From NCBI GenBank assembly GCA_947561395.2, contig OX387194.1, positions 17,594,048-17,658,047 of the forward strand: DNA of 64,000 nucleotides. Direction: 5' to 3'. The notes under the pieces are model-generated. The model ran no database searches. It was given only the letters and a program-made list of their open reading frames with translations, and was not told where the DNA came from. Within the stretch, counting starts at the first letter, position 1. Each line of letters begins with the position of its first letter. The translations under genes were made by a program, and so were the position numbers. This DNA comes from Buxus sempervirens (taxonomy: Eukaryota; Streptophyta; Magnoliopsida; Buxales; Buxaceae). Shown here in pieces: positions 1-12,417 of the stretch.

Positions 1-2315
1 TAAGAAAGACAAAAACTAGAGTAAAAATAACTCAATTTTAAAATACAAACAAAAAAACAACCAGAGATGGGTAAGGGGATTAGGTTATGAACAGGGGAAG
101 GTATTAGGCACCCCTATTCATCCACACAAGGTGGTTGCCAGGTATTGTTCATGTTAAAAATAAAGAAAGCTTGCTTAATAAAGAAAAAATCATAAAAGTA
201 ACAAAAGTGTTTGGTTTTTTATATGAATATCCCGATTAATTCAGAACTTTCAATATGATTATGCCATTCCTAGGGTTTCATGATTGAAATAAAATTGAGA
301 TAAAAACAAAGAAAACCCATCTAAAGTATAACCTGAAAAACTAGCTTTAGGCTAAGCCGTTAAAAGGTTGAAAAACTACATTGAAATATATTGATGAAAA
401 CATTGAAGAGTAAAGTTCTTTAGGGTACAGATCTGATCCAGATCTCTCATTAGTTGAGAGATAGAACTCCAATCAACCCATGTTGATGAAAAAATGTCAA
501 AAGGGAGAGTTTAGACCATAGGATCCTCTCTCAAAATTGAAAATAAACCAAAAATCACTTTGGGAAGTAAAATAATGAATCAAAACCATCTAGGGTATAG
601 ATCTGGTCTAGGTTTCTCATTAATTAAGAGAATATGAGCCAGATTCACCCATATTGATGAAAAAACATCAAAAGGGGAGAGTTTGGACCATAGGATCCTC
701 TCTCAAAGATTAAAACAACTTCAAAATCATCTCATAAAACCCCAGAGGCTACTTTATGGCTTCTGATTTCAGATCTACCATATAGATCATGATAGATCCG
801 GAATCTTAGCCTAATATCACCAAAATCAAGAAAACAGTGATGTAGGTGCAATGGTGTGAAAAATCCCAACTGTAGGAGGAAAAGAGGATCTCATGCTATA
901 AACAATATGGATCCATAGGATTCTTCCAGATTTAGAATAAAACCATTAAAACATTAACAGAATAGTAAAAGCAACCACATATCATAGATTTTAGCAAATA
1001 GGGGCCTATCCTACGGATCCACCTGTTCTCTTTTCCCTTAGCTCTCTCTTCACGTTTTACGGCTAGAGAGGAGTCTTGGGGTACTTGGAGATAGGTTTGG
1101 GGATACAAACACAATCAATGGCCTTATTCTACAAAAAAGAGAGGAAAAGAACAGACTATAGGGTTCTATTCTAAGGATCCACCTGTTCCCTTTTCCCTAG
1201 CTCTCTCTTCACGTTTTACGGCTAGAGAGTCTTGAGGTACTTGGAGGCAGGTTTGGGGATACAAATATAAACTAGGCCTTATTCTAAAGAAATGGAAAAG
1301 ATTAGACTATCTCTAGAATTAAAAACAGAAAATAAAAGAGAAAAGGGACTTACCTGGATTGAGAAAGCAGAGAGGCAGGGGTTCCCTTCTTCTCTTAGAG
1401 CTCTTCAAGCTTCAGATTCTCAGCCTTTTGCTTGACGAGAGACCCTCTATTTATAGGCAAACCCAGGGGCATGGTTGGTCCCAGGGATATGCCAAAATAG
1501 GGTTCCAGAATGTTCCAATTGAGTTTCAAAGAAGGAGTTAAGGTAAATCAATTAAACAATGGAGGGTAAAAAAGGGGATTCAAATTTCCTAGATAGTGGT
1601 TTGAGTGTAAATAAGGCTAAGAAATCGAAAAATGATGAATTCACACGAAAAAGCTCGCGACCGCATATATGATGCGGTCGTGCCTTGATCGCATTTAAAA
1701 TGCGGTCACCACCAGTCCGCATTAAAAATGCGGGCATGACAGGTTTTACCAATTTTTAACAGTTGTTTGACCTGTTTCTGCACAGGCAATACTTATTTAC
1801 ATGTACTATCATTTAAGTAAATTTCCTTGTATTTTTTAATCTCCATTTACTTAAGATATTACATGTAAATAAGCAAACACCCACCCATTTGAATCCATTA
1901 AAAATAGTTCTAGAACCAAATTCCAAGTGAATAAAAAGTCAACTTTTCAGCTGAAGGATAAATTTTGGTTTTTCAGGTCCAATAAAAAAGATTTAACATG
2001 TTCATACCAAGGTATTCGTTGAGATTTAAAGGCTCAAAAAATTCATTTATGCAATAACATTGCTAAAAACCTGATTACTTGAAAAAATTATCTTGAAATC
2101 TTGCCTTAAAAAAATATTTCATTTTTGGGGGTCAAAAGTCAACAAAATTCAACCGGAAAAAGTTTGACTTTGTGCAAAAAATTGAATTTGGGCCTTTTCC
2201 TTTGTGGTTTTGGATTCAAATGGGTTAAGGATCTCAAACCCAAATTGAAAATTCCAATAAGATATTTCTCTCCTTCATGATTTTTCAAAAATCGTGCAAT
2301 TTTGGGGTGTCTACA
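1..2315 (-). mobile_element. LTR of Tat-like gypsy family (copy A), cut by window edge
   Basis: On the minus strand this reads from TGTAGACACCCCAAA at 2315 towards the window start. It shares blocks with three other copies at 6465-8307, 35927-37726 and 46035-47840: the block around GGTGCCTAACACC (near position 100), a twice-repeated leader hairpin (about 1030-1060 and 1200-1230), and a hairpin array at 1657-1740. Roughly 100 bp of its end lies outside the window. About 450 bp near 1780-2240 has no match in the other copies. No polypurine tract adjoins 2315, so it is a solo LTR or a 5' LTR of an element lying to the left. Its right flank AACGG would be the TSD, but the left partner is not visible. 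Confidence 0.8.
1657..1740 (-). promoter_or_regulatory. Hairpin-array module in LTR copy A (3 units)
   Basis: Three imperfect dyads follow one another with a 28-bp period. Each has arms of the type GACCGCAT and ATGCGGTC around a short AT-rich loop. The array lies in the U3 part of the LTR, before the transcription start expected from the related copies. The same architecture with different arm sequence recurs in the other copies and upstream of two cargo genes. Confidence 0.65.
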
Positions 2316-3729
2316 AACGGTCCTTCATATTTTTATATTTAACCGTTTTATATAACGGTTTTGAATATATTCATGTATAACCATTTATCTCAAGGTTCTC
2401 TTGTATTTTTCTTTGTACCATTATGCAATAATGGTACTGTTAGCAATTGTGTTGAACCATTTTGAGTTAACGGTTAAAAAAAGAAAAAAGAAAAATTTTG
2501 AGTTAACGGTTCTACAAAAAATTATTCAAATTAATTGAAATATCCAACGAGCTCTCTATTTATTACCTTAAAACATCTCTCTCAATGAGTTGATCCGCCC
2601 AAATTAACCTCGAAAATTGTCCCAATTCCCTCAAATTTAAGACTTAGCCTTTAATTTGAAGGATCTAGATCATACTTTGGCCATTATCCTTTGATCTTCT
2701 ATCCTCGCTTGTGCCTATGAATATGAAGCCTCTCCTCAGAAAATGCTACAAATTTTGGAGAGGAAGCTCCTACTTGAAGAAGTAAACTTTGCTTGTATGC
2801 ATCCCCCAAGGTTGCACTGGGTATGTGAGCCTGGTTTTGGAAGTTGCCACCACCTATTGAGTTTGGGTGTAGGTGGTCACTCAGTTCAAAATGGGGGGTC
2901 CATAAATTTGGGTAAGTGACCTAGTTATGGCTTGAGGAAGTCCGTAAACACCCTAGGTCATCCTGCCAAATGGCAAGTTTCTATGATTTGGTTGGACTGA
3001 TTCTTGGGCTTTAAAATTTAATTTATAGTGGGTCCATCGAAAAGCCCAACTCATGGTTTTGTTCTCGATTGAGCCCATTAGGAGACCCAATATTTTGGTT
3101 TGGCTCGATCATATTTTTGTTCTCTTTTTTTTTTTTAATAATATTTTTTCCCGTAAGAAACAAATTAATGATGACAAAATAATCCAACTCAATCAAGAAA
3201 AATAATCCTAAAAATAGAATAAAATGAAAAATTCAATCCCAAATGCAATTAACGTTGCATAAATAAAACAATCCTAGAACCAACATAAAACAATGTAACA
3301 AACTAAAATCCACACCCAATAAAAAAAACATAAAACATGCATGAAACTTTAAAAAATCTATACACATCCAGTTACGTAAAGAAACTCTCCTAAAGGACAT
3401 GAAATCTTGAACTAAAAAGAAATTGATGAAATAATCCAAAGAATGCATAGAATCAAAAGTGACATAAGCAAGTCTACTTATTAAATTAATTGAGTGAAAT
3501 GCAAATAACAAAGCTCTAAACCCCAAACACCATTATGCACGTGAGAGTACTGATTCTCGGTTCGGTTGGGTCCTTGAAACGCCGTAACCCTAATTTTTGG
3601 ATGGAAATATGCTGTTTGCGAACAACATCATGGTAATGCATGTAGGTAAATGCACGGCACGTGTTGTTAACCATTAATTTGAAGGAGGGAGACAGCATTC
3701 AAAGTACCAGAGCACTACCCTTAGATGTA
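2316..3729. other. Gene-free stretch; small AACCGTT inverted repeats
   Basis: Positions 2316-2510 carry several copies of AACCGTT and AACGGTT, including a short palindrome around 2340-2362, and look like a piece of a DNA transposon rich in subterminal repeats. LTR copy A was inserted here. From 2510 to 3729 the sequence is AT-rich with no coding potential, repeat or structural RNA that I can recognise. Confidence 0.4.
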
Positions 3730-3742
3730 TACTAGGGGACTG
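3730..3742. repeat. 13-bp target-site duplication, left copy
   Basis: The 13 bases TACTAGGGGACTG occur here and again at 4985-4997, directly flanking a poly(A)-tailed insertion. Confidence 0.85.
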
Positions 3743-4984
3743 TATAGACAGGAACACGGTTGTCTTTGAGAGTGAAAGACGGCGATTTCGAGGAGATATT
3801 TTGGGCGATTTCTTTTGGGCTCTCTAGGTATTATTCGGGTGTCAGGCCTTTTGGTTTACCTCCGAAGAGACGTCCGGTTTCCTCCTTCCCCCTAGCAAGC
3901 CACTCTCTCTAGTTGTTTTGCTTGGCGGTTTTGGGTCATCCCTCTGTCTTGCAGGTCGTTTCTTCTTGGGTTTTTCGCTGGTTTTGTTCTATCTCGACAA
4001 CCTGCTAGTTTTTGCTTATGGTTTCTTCTCCAATTGGGCTCCATCTCACCTCCTCGCCCTGCTCTTTTCCTTTGCTTACGTCTCGTTCCTTTCTTTCCTT
4101 TGTTCGGTTGTGTTTCCTTCTCCTTCTGGTAGAGTGTGGTGGTTCTTTCGAGGTGCTTCGTTGTGGGCACTAGACAAGAAGAAGGACAAAGCCATCTGCA
4201 ACAAGGTTTTTCGCCGAGCTATTGTTCGTTCAAGTTTGGTGGTTGCCAGTTTGAATCCTTCGTGGATGGCTGCGGAAATGGAGGATGATTCAGACGACCC
4301 TGATGGGGACGACAAGGGGGGTTGCAGATGTTTAAGCATTGGTGGATCATTAGATAATTCAACCCCCGTGTTCATCCTTTCCGTTGGTTTGCTTTTGTTG
4401 GTTGTTGGTTGCATTGGTCATATTGGGAGTGTTTGTCGATGGTTTTTTGTGGGTTTTTCCAGCCATGGGAAATGGATGGTTTTGTTGGAGCAGCTCCCTG
4501 TCGGTGGAATCAGATTTCGTGTGTCTTTTTTTGTTTCTGTTTCTGGGTGTTTTAGTTGGAAGGCTTTGTTGAAGGGAGATGTTGGTTTCTGTGGCATCTT
4601 TCAAACCCTCTACCTGTTGCATTTATTTACTAGGATGAGTATCGGTTCTCTGATTATTCTCTCACCCCTCATCACATCTTTGATGGTGGTGATTTTAGCC
4701 CCTTTGTTGGGATCTCTAATCTGTTTGTATACGGACCCTTCGTTAGACTTTGCCCCTAATTTTCAGGTGGTTTTATGTGGCTTCGGCAATAGGTCTGGCA
4801 TTTGGTTAAGATTTGCAACAGTTTGGTTGGGTTTTAGATGCCATGTTATCCTATATCTTCTCTTCTTTTTATGGTTTTTGTTTGATCTTTGTGTTATCCT
4901 GGCTATTGGCCAATGCTATTGTATTATTGTTATTTGTTAATGAAAGTGCATAGCCTGGCTAGCTCATCAAAAAAAAAAAAAAAA
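3743..4984 (+). mobile_element. Non-LTR retroposed insertion with poly(A) tail
   Basis: A 1242-bp insertion lies between exact 13-bp direct repeats and ends in an A-run (about 4970-4984). These are the marks of target-primed reverse transcription, as made by LINEs. No reverse transcriptase or endonuclease motif is visible, so it is either a non-autonomous or 5'-truncated LINE-type element or a retroposed transcript. A 340-codon open frame (3918-4940) runs through it on the plus strand. It is rich in Phe, Leu, Val, Gly and Trp and resembles no protein I know, so I do not call it a gene. The last bases before the tail read GCTAGCTCATC. Confidence 0.7.
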
Positions 4985-4997
4985 TACTAGGGGACTG
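4985..4997. repeat. 13-bp target-site duplication, right copy
   Basis: Identical to 3730-3742 and placed directly after the poly(A) tail of the retroposed insertion. Confidence 0.85.
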
Positions 4998-5360
4998 CAC
5001 GGAACTAGCCATTATAGTCTGGTCGTTAAACCTGTTACAATTCGTACTATCTTATCTCTTGTTGTCTCACAAGGCTGGACGATCAAACAGGTTGATATAT
5101 CTGATGCTATTCTTCATGGTTTTTTGAGTGATGAAGTCTACATGCAGCAACCCCAGGGATTCATTCATCCTCAGTACCCGTATCATGTATGCAAGCTTCA
5201 TAAAGCCTTATATGGTCTTAAACAAGCACCGAAAACATGGTACTCACATTTGAGTTCATGACTGATTGAGTTGGGGTTCTCTTCTAGCATGATTGACACA
5301 TCTCTATTCACTCTCCATACGACTCAGTTCACACTCTACGTCTTGATTTATGTAGATGAT
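4998..5360 (+). mobile_element. Base copia element, first fragment (reverse transcriptase)
   Basis: The plus strand encodes Ty1/copia reverse-transcriptase sequence, with blocks such as KPVTIRTIL, KQVDISDAILHGFL, KLHKALYGLKQAP and the start of the YVDD region. The piece stops where the 23-kb gypsy element was inserted and resumes at 28326. The upstream part of the copia element was not found in the window. It is an old, broken copy and resembles the Ale/Hopscotch type. Confidence 0.8.
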
Positions 5361-6212
5361 TGTAGATGCCTTTTCTGAACTCACATCCACGTGTCCAACG
5401 TAGTCTCCACGATGTTGAAACGCTAATGACGTTTCTTCAGATCTGGATTCTAAGTAGGAGAGGTATGTCCAAAGTTGGCCTAAACCACCGAATCAGCAGC
5501 CGCTCCCACACCGTTTCCGAACAGAAGAGGGGGTGGAGTCTACAAGACGTGACAGGTAGGCAATCGCTAGAATGAGAGACCAGAGATATTCAAATGCTCC
5601 TTCCGTATACCCAGCTAAAGAGCTCCTTTTATGGTGAAAACAAAGAAATCTGAAGGATTTAAAGAATTTCTAGTAAACTTGGAGAAGGTTGAGAGAAAAT
5701 AAGTGAAGTCTTGTTCTTAGATGAACAAGGGCTCTCATATTCATGGCAAGTGTGGGTCTCCAAGATTGTGACACTTGTCACGATCTGGGACTTTAGGCAT
5801 GTTTAATGTTTATCATGAATCTGGTCATAAAAATGTCTAGGTTCAGATAAGAATAAGAGATAATTATTATTTCTTAAATACAATAAATAATGGATCTCTC
5901 TTATTGGTACAGTGGGTCCCACATATTAGTATGTGAAAATATGTCACTTGATGTCTATATCATTCTAGGTTGGCATGCCAAAGCTCATCATTGCATGCCA
6001 ACGAGTCCCATGCCCGTATCCGCCATGCCTTAAGGACTGCCAAATAACCCTCCCTTAATGGGCTTTTGCCCAAGACGGAGATCTCCAATGCCAAATAAGC
6101 TTCATCTTTAATTTAAACAAATTATGTCACGTTTAATTATCATTTTTATAAGATAAATAATCCATGACAAATAGTATAGGTGACATGTCCAGTATAAAAA
6201 TGTTCATTTACA
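5361..6212 (-). repeat. 3' LTR of gypsy element 1
   Basis: An 852-bp repeat that matches 27438-28325 along its length. It starts TGTAGATGCC and ends in TTTACA on the plus strand. Preceded by TSD copy ATGAT at 5356-5360. Confidence 0.88.
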
Positions 6213-6226
6213 TTAAGCCCCCTTTT
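6213..6226 (-). promoter_or_regulatory. Polypurine tract of gypsy element 1
   Basis: Reads AAAAGGGGGCTTAA on the element's sense strand, directly next to the 3' LTR. This is where plus-strand DNA synthesis is primed and it fixes the element's orientation as minus. Confidence 0.75.
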
Positions 6227-6464
6227 GCATTTTGGCAATTTTCAAGTGCCAAAAGCAATGTTTACCAAAAAAAAAAAGAAGAAAAGAAAAGGTGCCAAAA
6301 GCAAAATACAAGTATATGGAGTATTTTGATAATTAGCAATATTCGACTAATTTTAACTTAAGAAATATGTCTTAATCAAATTAACTGTTTCAAGGTCTTA
6401 CCAAGACTATGACAGGTTAGTGGCAAAGTTTGACACAAATTCTAGTTAAAATTAGTACAAGAGG

Positions 6465-8307
6465 TGTGAGACATGGAAAATCAATTCGATGACTTCCTGA
6501 TCCTCACACGGGCTTAATAAAATCATGGGAGTTGCAACCATTCTTTTTAGGTGTGAATGGTCACCAAAATCACAAAATAAAATACAAAATGAAAACTAGA
6601 GTAAAAATAACTCTATTTTAAAATAAAAATAAAAAATGAAAAATAACAAAAGAAACCAGAGCTGGATAAGTTGATAGGATTATGAATAGGGGAAGGTGTT
6701 AGGCACCCCTATTCATCCACACAAGGTGGTTGCCAAGTATTGTTCATGCTAGAAAGAAAGCTTGCTAAAAAAATCCAAATTAAAAATAAAGAAAAAGAAT
6801 AAATAAAAATGTATGGCTTTCTCCATAGGAATGATTCAATTAATTGTGGATCATTCCAATGAATATATACCATTTCTTGGGTTTCATGATTGGGTAAAAT
6901 CAAAAGAAAACAAACTTAGATTAAAAACAAAAAAAAAGGAAGTTTAGACTGTAGGATCTTCTCAGAAAGATTAAAATCCCTTTAAAACTGCCTTATGATG
7001 TTGAAAAATTAATCTGAACAATTCTAGGGTACAAATCTAGTCCAAACCTCTCCTTAATTGAGAGATCTAAACCAGATACACCCATGTTGATGAAAAACAT
7101 TAAAAAGGTAGAGTTTAAACCATAGGATCTTCTCTCAAAAATTAAAATGACTAAAAAATCATCTCATGATATTGAAAATGAATCTGAACCATATAGGGTA
7201 TAGATTTGGTTCTGATTTCCCATTGGTTGAGAGATCTAAACTAGATTCACCCATGTTAATGAAAAATATAAAAAATGGAGAGTTTAGACCATAGGATCCT
7301 CTTCCCAAAAAATTAAAATAATTCAAAAAATCACCTCATAAAACCCGAGAGGTTACTTTAAGGCTTCTGATTTCAGATCTACCATATTGACCATAATAGA
7401 CCCAAAATCCTAGCCTAATAATAAAAACATCAAAAAGGAGAAATTAATGTAAAAAACAAAACTTTAGGAGGAAAATAAGATCTAATCTATGAATAGCATA
7501 GACCCATGGTATTCCTCTATACTTCAACAATAAACAATCATATATCTTAAACAAAGTATTAAAAATAAATGAATCAAAGATTACAACACATAAGGGCCTA
7601 TCCTACGTATCCATTCCTGTCCTCCTTTCACCTAGAACTCTCTTCACGTTTTACGGCTAGAGAAGATACTTGAGGTACTATGATTTAGGTTTGGGGTTGC
7701 AATCACATACAGGCCTTATTCTACAGAAAGGGAGAAGATCAGAATAATCCTAGAAATTAAAACTAGAAAAATAAAAGAAAAGGAAAGGCATGCCTGGATT
7801 TCTAAAAGTAGAGAGACAGGGGTTCCCTTCTTCACTTGGAGCTCTTCAATCTCCAACTTCTGGCCATTTGCTTGAGGTGAGGCCTCCTATTTATAGACAA
7901 GAGCTAGGGCAAAGGGGGGTCCCAAGGGCAGACCAAAAATAGGTTCTAGAACGTTCCAACTAAGTTTTAGAAATTGAGTTGGAGTAAAATTGAGAACCAA
8001 AAGAGGGCAAAATAGGGAAGACGGGCCTCTTAGAGAGAGGTAAAAATAGTTTAAGGCTTAAAAAATGAATTTTTATGAAAATGCCCAAAAATATGCGCGA
8101 CTGCATTTGCATTGCGGACAAGCCTTGTCCGCATTTTCAACGCAGTCACGTAATGTCCGCAGATCAAATGCGGTCAAGGCTCGTCCGCATACCAAATGCG
8201 GACAGCACAGGTTTGACCAATTTTTCACCTTTTTTGACCTGTTTCAAATCCCAATTAAATATTTTTCTTTATTTTCTCATTTTGTAGTGCAATTTGGGGT
8301 GTCTACA
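6465..8307 (-). mobile_element. Solo LTR, Tat-like family copy B
   Basis: A 1843-bp LTR with ends TGTAGACACC and CTCACA on the minus strand, flanked by exact 5-bp duplications AGAGG (6460-6464 and 8308-8312). There is no internal region, so it is a recombination relic. It carries one copy of the leader hairpin block (about 7640-7670), where copies A, C and D have two. A hairpin array lies at 8097-8208. It is nested in gypsy element 1 close to that element's 3' LTR. Confidence 0.9.
8097..8208 (-). promoter_or_regulatory. Hairpin-array module in LTR copy B (4 units)
   Basis: Four dyads with a 28-bp period and arms of the type GTCCGCAT and ATGCGGAC. Same place relative to the LTR start as in copies A, C and D. 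Confidence 0.65.
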
Positions 8308-8312
8308 AGAGG

Positions 8313-8565
8313 TTTATACAACTCTAATTGCTAGGGTTATACTCCAACTCTAACTCATATAGGATTAGATTTAATTACTTAAAGATAGAGTTGGATTAGG
8401 GAATTAGAGTCCCTATCAAACAAGGAACCTTAAATCTATAAATACTTGTCCTCATTCTTAGTTCCAGACTTTGTGATAATCAAATCTTTGCAACAAACTT
8501 TGGTTTCAATTTTTAGGTATTTAAAAATTTTACTTTTCTTAACTCTCTTTCTCCTACGTCCTCTA
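8313..8565. other. Internal 3' region of gypsy element 1
   Basis: Non-coding remainder of the host element between two nested LTRs. A plus-strand TATA-like CTATAAATAC at 8436-8445 could have served the antisense PMD gene before the long LTR was inserted between them. That link is speculative. Confidence 0.35.
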
Positions 8566-9673
8566 TGTAAGCACCTCATTTTTGCGCTTCCGGAAAGCCA
8601 GAAATGCAAAACCCGGCTAAAAAGCCAAACCCTGAGGGGTGGAAAGTTGACATTTTAGTCAGATAAAATTTGGCCACTTTGCTTTATCTCAATGGATAAA
8701 GAATCCCGACACGAGTCCAACGCAACTGGGTTTGCAGGAATCGGAGTCCGGATGAGGGTTCTGCGGGCAGTCAAACTTGAGGAAGAGCCGAGTTGACTTT
8801 CCCTTGAATTCCGTGCCAAGTACCTTGCTCTATTCCATTGGATAAATAATCTCGACACGGTTCCAACACAACTGGGTGTGCAGGAATCGGAGTCCGAATG
8901 AAGGTTCTGCGGACAGTCAAACTTAAGGGAAGGCCAAAAGTTGACTTTTCCTCGAACCCCGTGCCAAGTGCTCAGCCCTATGTCATTAAATAGAGGGCTC
9001 CGATACGAGTTCAACACAATTGAGTTTGCTCAAATCGGAGTTCAGATGAGTAAGATATGAGCTGTCGAAGTTTCCGAGCAGCTGTCGAAGTTTCCGAGCA
9101 GCAAAGCCGGAAGCTGCACACGTGGCAGGCAGCAGAGCAAAAAGGTCCCAGGGATTAAATCTGTAATTACCCAAATCAGTGAAAAATATCTCAATGGTAA
9201 AGCTGCAGATATCCAAGGGTATCAGGGACTAGATCCATAAGCATCAAAACTTGAGAAAATATCCCAGGGACCAATCTGTAAATATCAAAAAGTATCAAGG
9301 ACTAAATCTGTAAATATCCAAAAGTATCAGGGACTAAATCTGTAAAAATCCAAAGTTCCAGGGACCAATCCGTAAATATTAGGATTTGATCATGATTGCT
9401 GTCCCCTATGGGCATGCATGGGCATCACCCATGCATGCCACCCCTCATACATCTCTCTCTCCCTCTCTCTCCCACATGGGCATCATCACCATCATACATG
9501 CATGCATCATGCATACTTTTTCTCTCTCCCCCCTAATGATTAATGTTCCCTATGCATGCACCCCCCCATGCATCATGCATCATGCATAAGCATGCATCTC
9601 TCTCTCTCTCTCTCTCTCTCTCCCCCCATGCATGCATCCCCCATGATCACCCATGCATCATACACAAGCATAC

Positions 9674-9730
<57 letters not shown>

Positions 9731-12286
9731 GATGGTTGCCCCCCCATGCATGCATGCATATCCTATCACTCCATTATAAAAGAGCCCAAGCCCCCATACG
9801 TATGGGGTTGGAGCTCATTTTTTCCTTCTCTCCCACAACTCCCATCTCCCTCTCCCATCTCTCCCAAGCTCACCCCACAACCCTCCCCATTGGAACCTCT
9901 CTTCCCTTCACCTCTCTTTGCCCTCATACCTCCTAAATACCCTCTTAAGACTAGTCTACCTTCCTTTTTTTTCTCTTCTTCTTCATTCTCACCCAAGCAA
10001 GAGGAGGAAGAGCTGCTGTTGGTGGTGAAGAAGGAAGCTCCAGCAGCCGTCCAAGCTCCAAGGAGGCTCCACACACATTCTATAAGGGTTTGAAACCCCA
10101 AGGTGAGCTCTCCATGTTGTTTTGTTTAACATATTTGAATATGACATGATTTGAAGTATATTGGATTTCATGATGTTGTATACCTGCTGTTGGGGGGTAG
10201 GTTCATGCTTGCTTTCCTTATTTTCATCATTTGTTTTACACCATCACAAGGGTGTTGTTCCCCTAAGGTAAGATGGGTATTTCGGTTGAACTAAAGGAAG
10301 GATGAGAGCCCCTTTTTTTTAGTTGGTTTTAGGCATTCTAAAATTACTATTTTCATCTAATGTAAATGGTATCGTTCTCTTATTTGATGGGGGAGGGTGT
10401 TCCCCTTTAATTTTATCTCATGTAACCCTCATGTGATCCCCCTTCCCATCCTTTCTTTGGATCATTTTCTTGTTAATTAAGTAGGTTAGATTAAGGTGTG
10501 GAGCATGCTGAATTTTTGTCTTGCTATTCTAACCTACATGAGCATGATTGGTTGTAAATATGCATATAGCTATCCCCTCATTCTTCATCATTTAAGGCAT
10601 ATGTGATGTTACTATATGATTATGCCTCATCCACCGTCTTGCATGATTGATTTGCTATGGTTTTTTACCCCTTTCAAATCACCAATTAGGGCCTCATGAG
10701 GTCACTTTTACTTATTTTGGTGCATGTCCTACACCATGTTTATTTCTTTATCCATTAGAAGCATGTCTAGGCTCTTCATGTGTGTCATTCCTTGATGTGA
10801 TTTTCAAATATAGATGAAGTTTTTTACCCTTAAACACAACAAACACACACATGCATCTTGATAAGAAACTCATCATAAAAGGCATGTTTCTCTATTCTAT
10901 TTCTTTTATGTTTTGATTGTTGTTTCTTTTTTATCATGAGATACCCAAAACAGGGATGCTTGATCCCTGTTTATGTGCTGGTCTCAGTACAGGAGAAAGG
11001 GAAGAGGAGGCCTCCACCCATCCCCCTTTGGGTTTAGTTTTGAAAGTCCCAAAGGAGAAATAACACGGCTTCACGTGAACCAATGTGGGCCTCCCAAGGG
11101 CCCACATAACTTATAGAAGACCCCTAGGGAGCCCAGGAACCCACCCCAATGGCCAAAGCCCGAAAAGGCCATTTTTGAGGTGATCTGGCAACTCAGGGCG
11201 GATCACCTATGGCCTGTGTGTATCCGGCAACTAAGGCCGGATACACACAGAAATGCAATTTTATGTCTTTTTGGGGTTCCTTGCCGAATTTTATGATGGT
11301 TTGAACCAAACCAAGTGGACCAATAGGGTTTCCGGGTCACCCGGAAACCCAACTTGGGACCTGGACCACCGGTCCAAATTGGAAACACTTGTGGGCCTTC
11401 CAACGGGGCCCACCAAGCCCGATAAATCACAAAGCATGTAAATAAGCAAGTCAAATAAAATGAACCGATTGAATCGGATGGGCCAAACCCAATGCGGCCC
11501 ACCCGAGCCTTGATGTGAGGAATGATGTTTAAATTGTGTGGTTTGGCCGAGACCCAGGGCAAGGGCCTATCGGGCCCACCAAAGCCCACGAACCAAACCA
11601 AGGGTGGGTTTAAACCCTAACTTCATGGGATTCGGGCATTCAAGCCCAAAACTGGACTACGGGCCCCAAGCCCAATGTCCAAAAGACTTTGGCAAATATA
11701 AACAAGATAAATTAAAAATGCTTTGGCATCCACCATGGGGGCCCACTCAGGGGCCCTCAAATCAATGCAGACCAACCTTTTTACATGAAAAATACTTAAA
11801 CTCCAAATGGGACAATTAAGTAAAAATCAACTCATTAACCTAAGCCCAAAGGGTCTCCTAGGGCTAGACAGAGGCCCACCAGAGGCATGTGGGCTTAGCC
11901 AAGCCCACCAAGATAACCGTGGGTCTTCCAACGGGGCCCACCCAGTCAGACTCAGACAACTTAAGTTAAGAAAGATAAAATCAATTAAAGGGACCCGCAC
12001 CACTCTGGTGGTCCCGCCAGACTTAACCAAAATTGCCTATCGGATTAGGAATCGGGTGAGACCAAAGTAAGCTGACTCAAACCAGGGAACCCACGGGACC
12101 CGTCATCCGACGGGATGGACTGGGGTGTCTACGGACTTCCCCAGACCACAACCGAGACCCCACTTAGAATCTCAAGCCGCAGACCAAAGCCCAGTATACA
12201 AGATTAGGCACCCAGGTGTCCGCCTGCACCCCATCAGGCGGTGGCGACTCCGAATTCCCCCGTGCCGCGTTTCCCACGCGCGCACA
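8566..12286 (+). mobile_element. Long solo LTR of another gypsy family
   Basis: The left end TGTAAGCACCTC and a right end at GCGCACA near 12286 define a plus-oriented LTR of about 3.7 kb. Inside are a ~145-bp tandem duplication (about 8690-8980), repeats of the phrase GGGACTAAATCTGTAAAT (9290-9345), CATGCATG-rich DNA, a (CT)n run, and a TATA-like ATTATAAAAGAG near 9773. A block with GTGGCGACTCCG near 12240 precedes the end, as GGCGACTC does in the copy A-D family. The flanks CTCTA and CTCTC match at four of five bases, so the exact right end is uncertain. Confidence 0.55.
9385..9780. repeat. CATGCATG-rich and (CT)n microsatellite tract
   Basis: Palindromic CATGCATG clusters alternate with pure CT runs (about 9598-9622 and 9675-9726). 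Open frames crossing it are made of repeated Ser-Leu or Arg-Glu and are not genes. It lies in the presumed U3 of the long LTR, just before its TATA-like box. Confidence 0.8.
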
Positions 12287-12371
12287 CTCTCTTCCTCTTC
12301 TTTCATTTTCTTCTCTCCCTCTCTCCTCTTCTTTACGTGCAGGTGCAGGCCCCACTTCCCTCCTTTTTCCT

Positions 12372-12417
<46 letters not shown>

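Noticed and set aside
3918-4940. 340-codon open frame as a host gene
   Set aside because: It lies wholly inside a retroposed insertion, resembles no known family, has overlapping frames on the other strand, and lacks promoter or splice evidence.
9543-10101. Several open frames of 60-146 codons with Ser-Leu or Arg-Glu runs
   Set aside because: They are translations of (CT)n and CATG repeats within an LTR.
11203-12070. Pro/Gly/Trp-rich frames on both strands
   Set aside because: They come from repeated GGCCCACC-type words in the R-U5 part of the long LTR and show no protein family.
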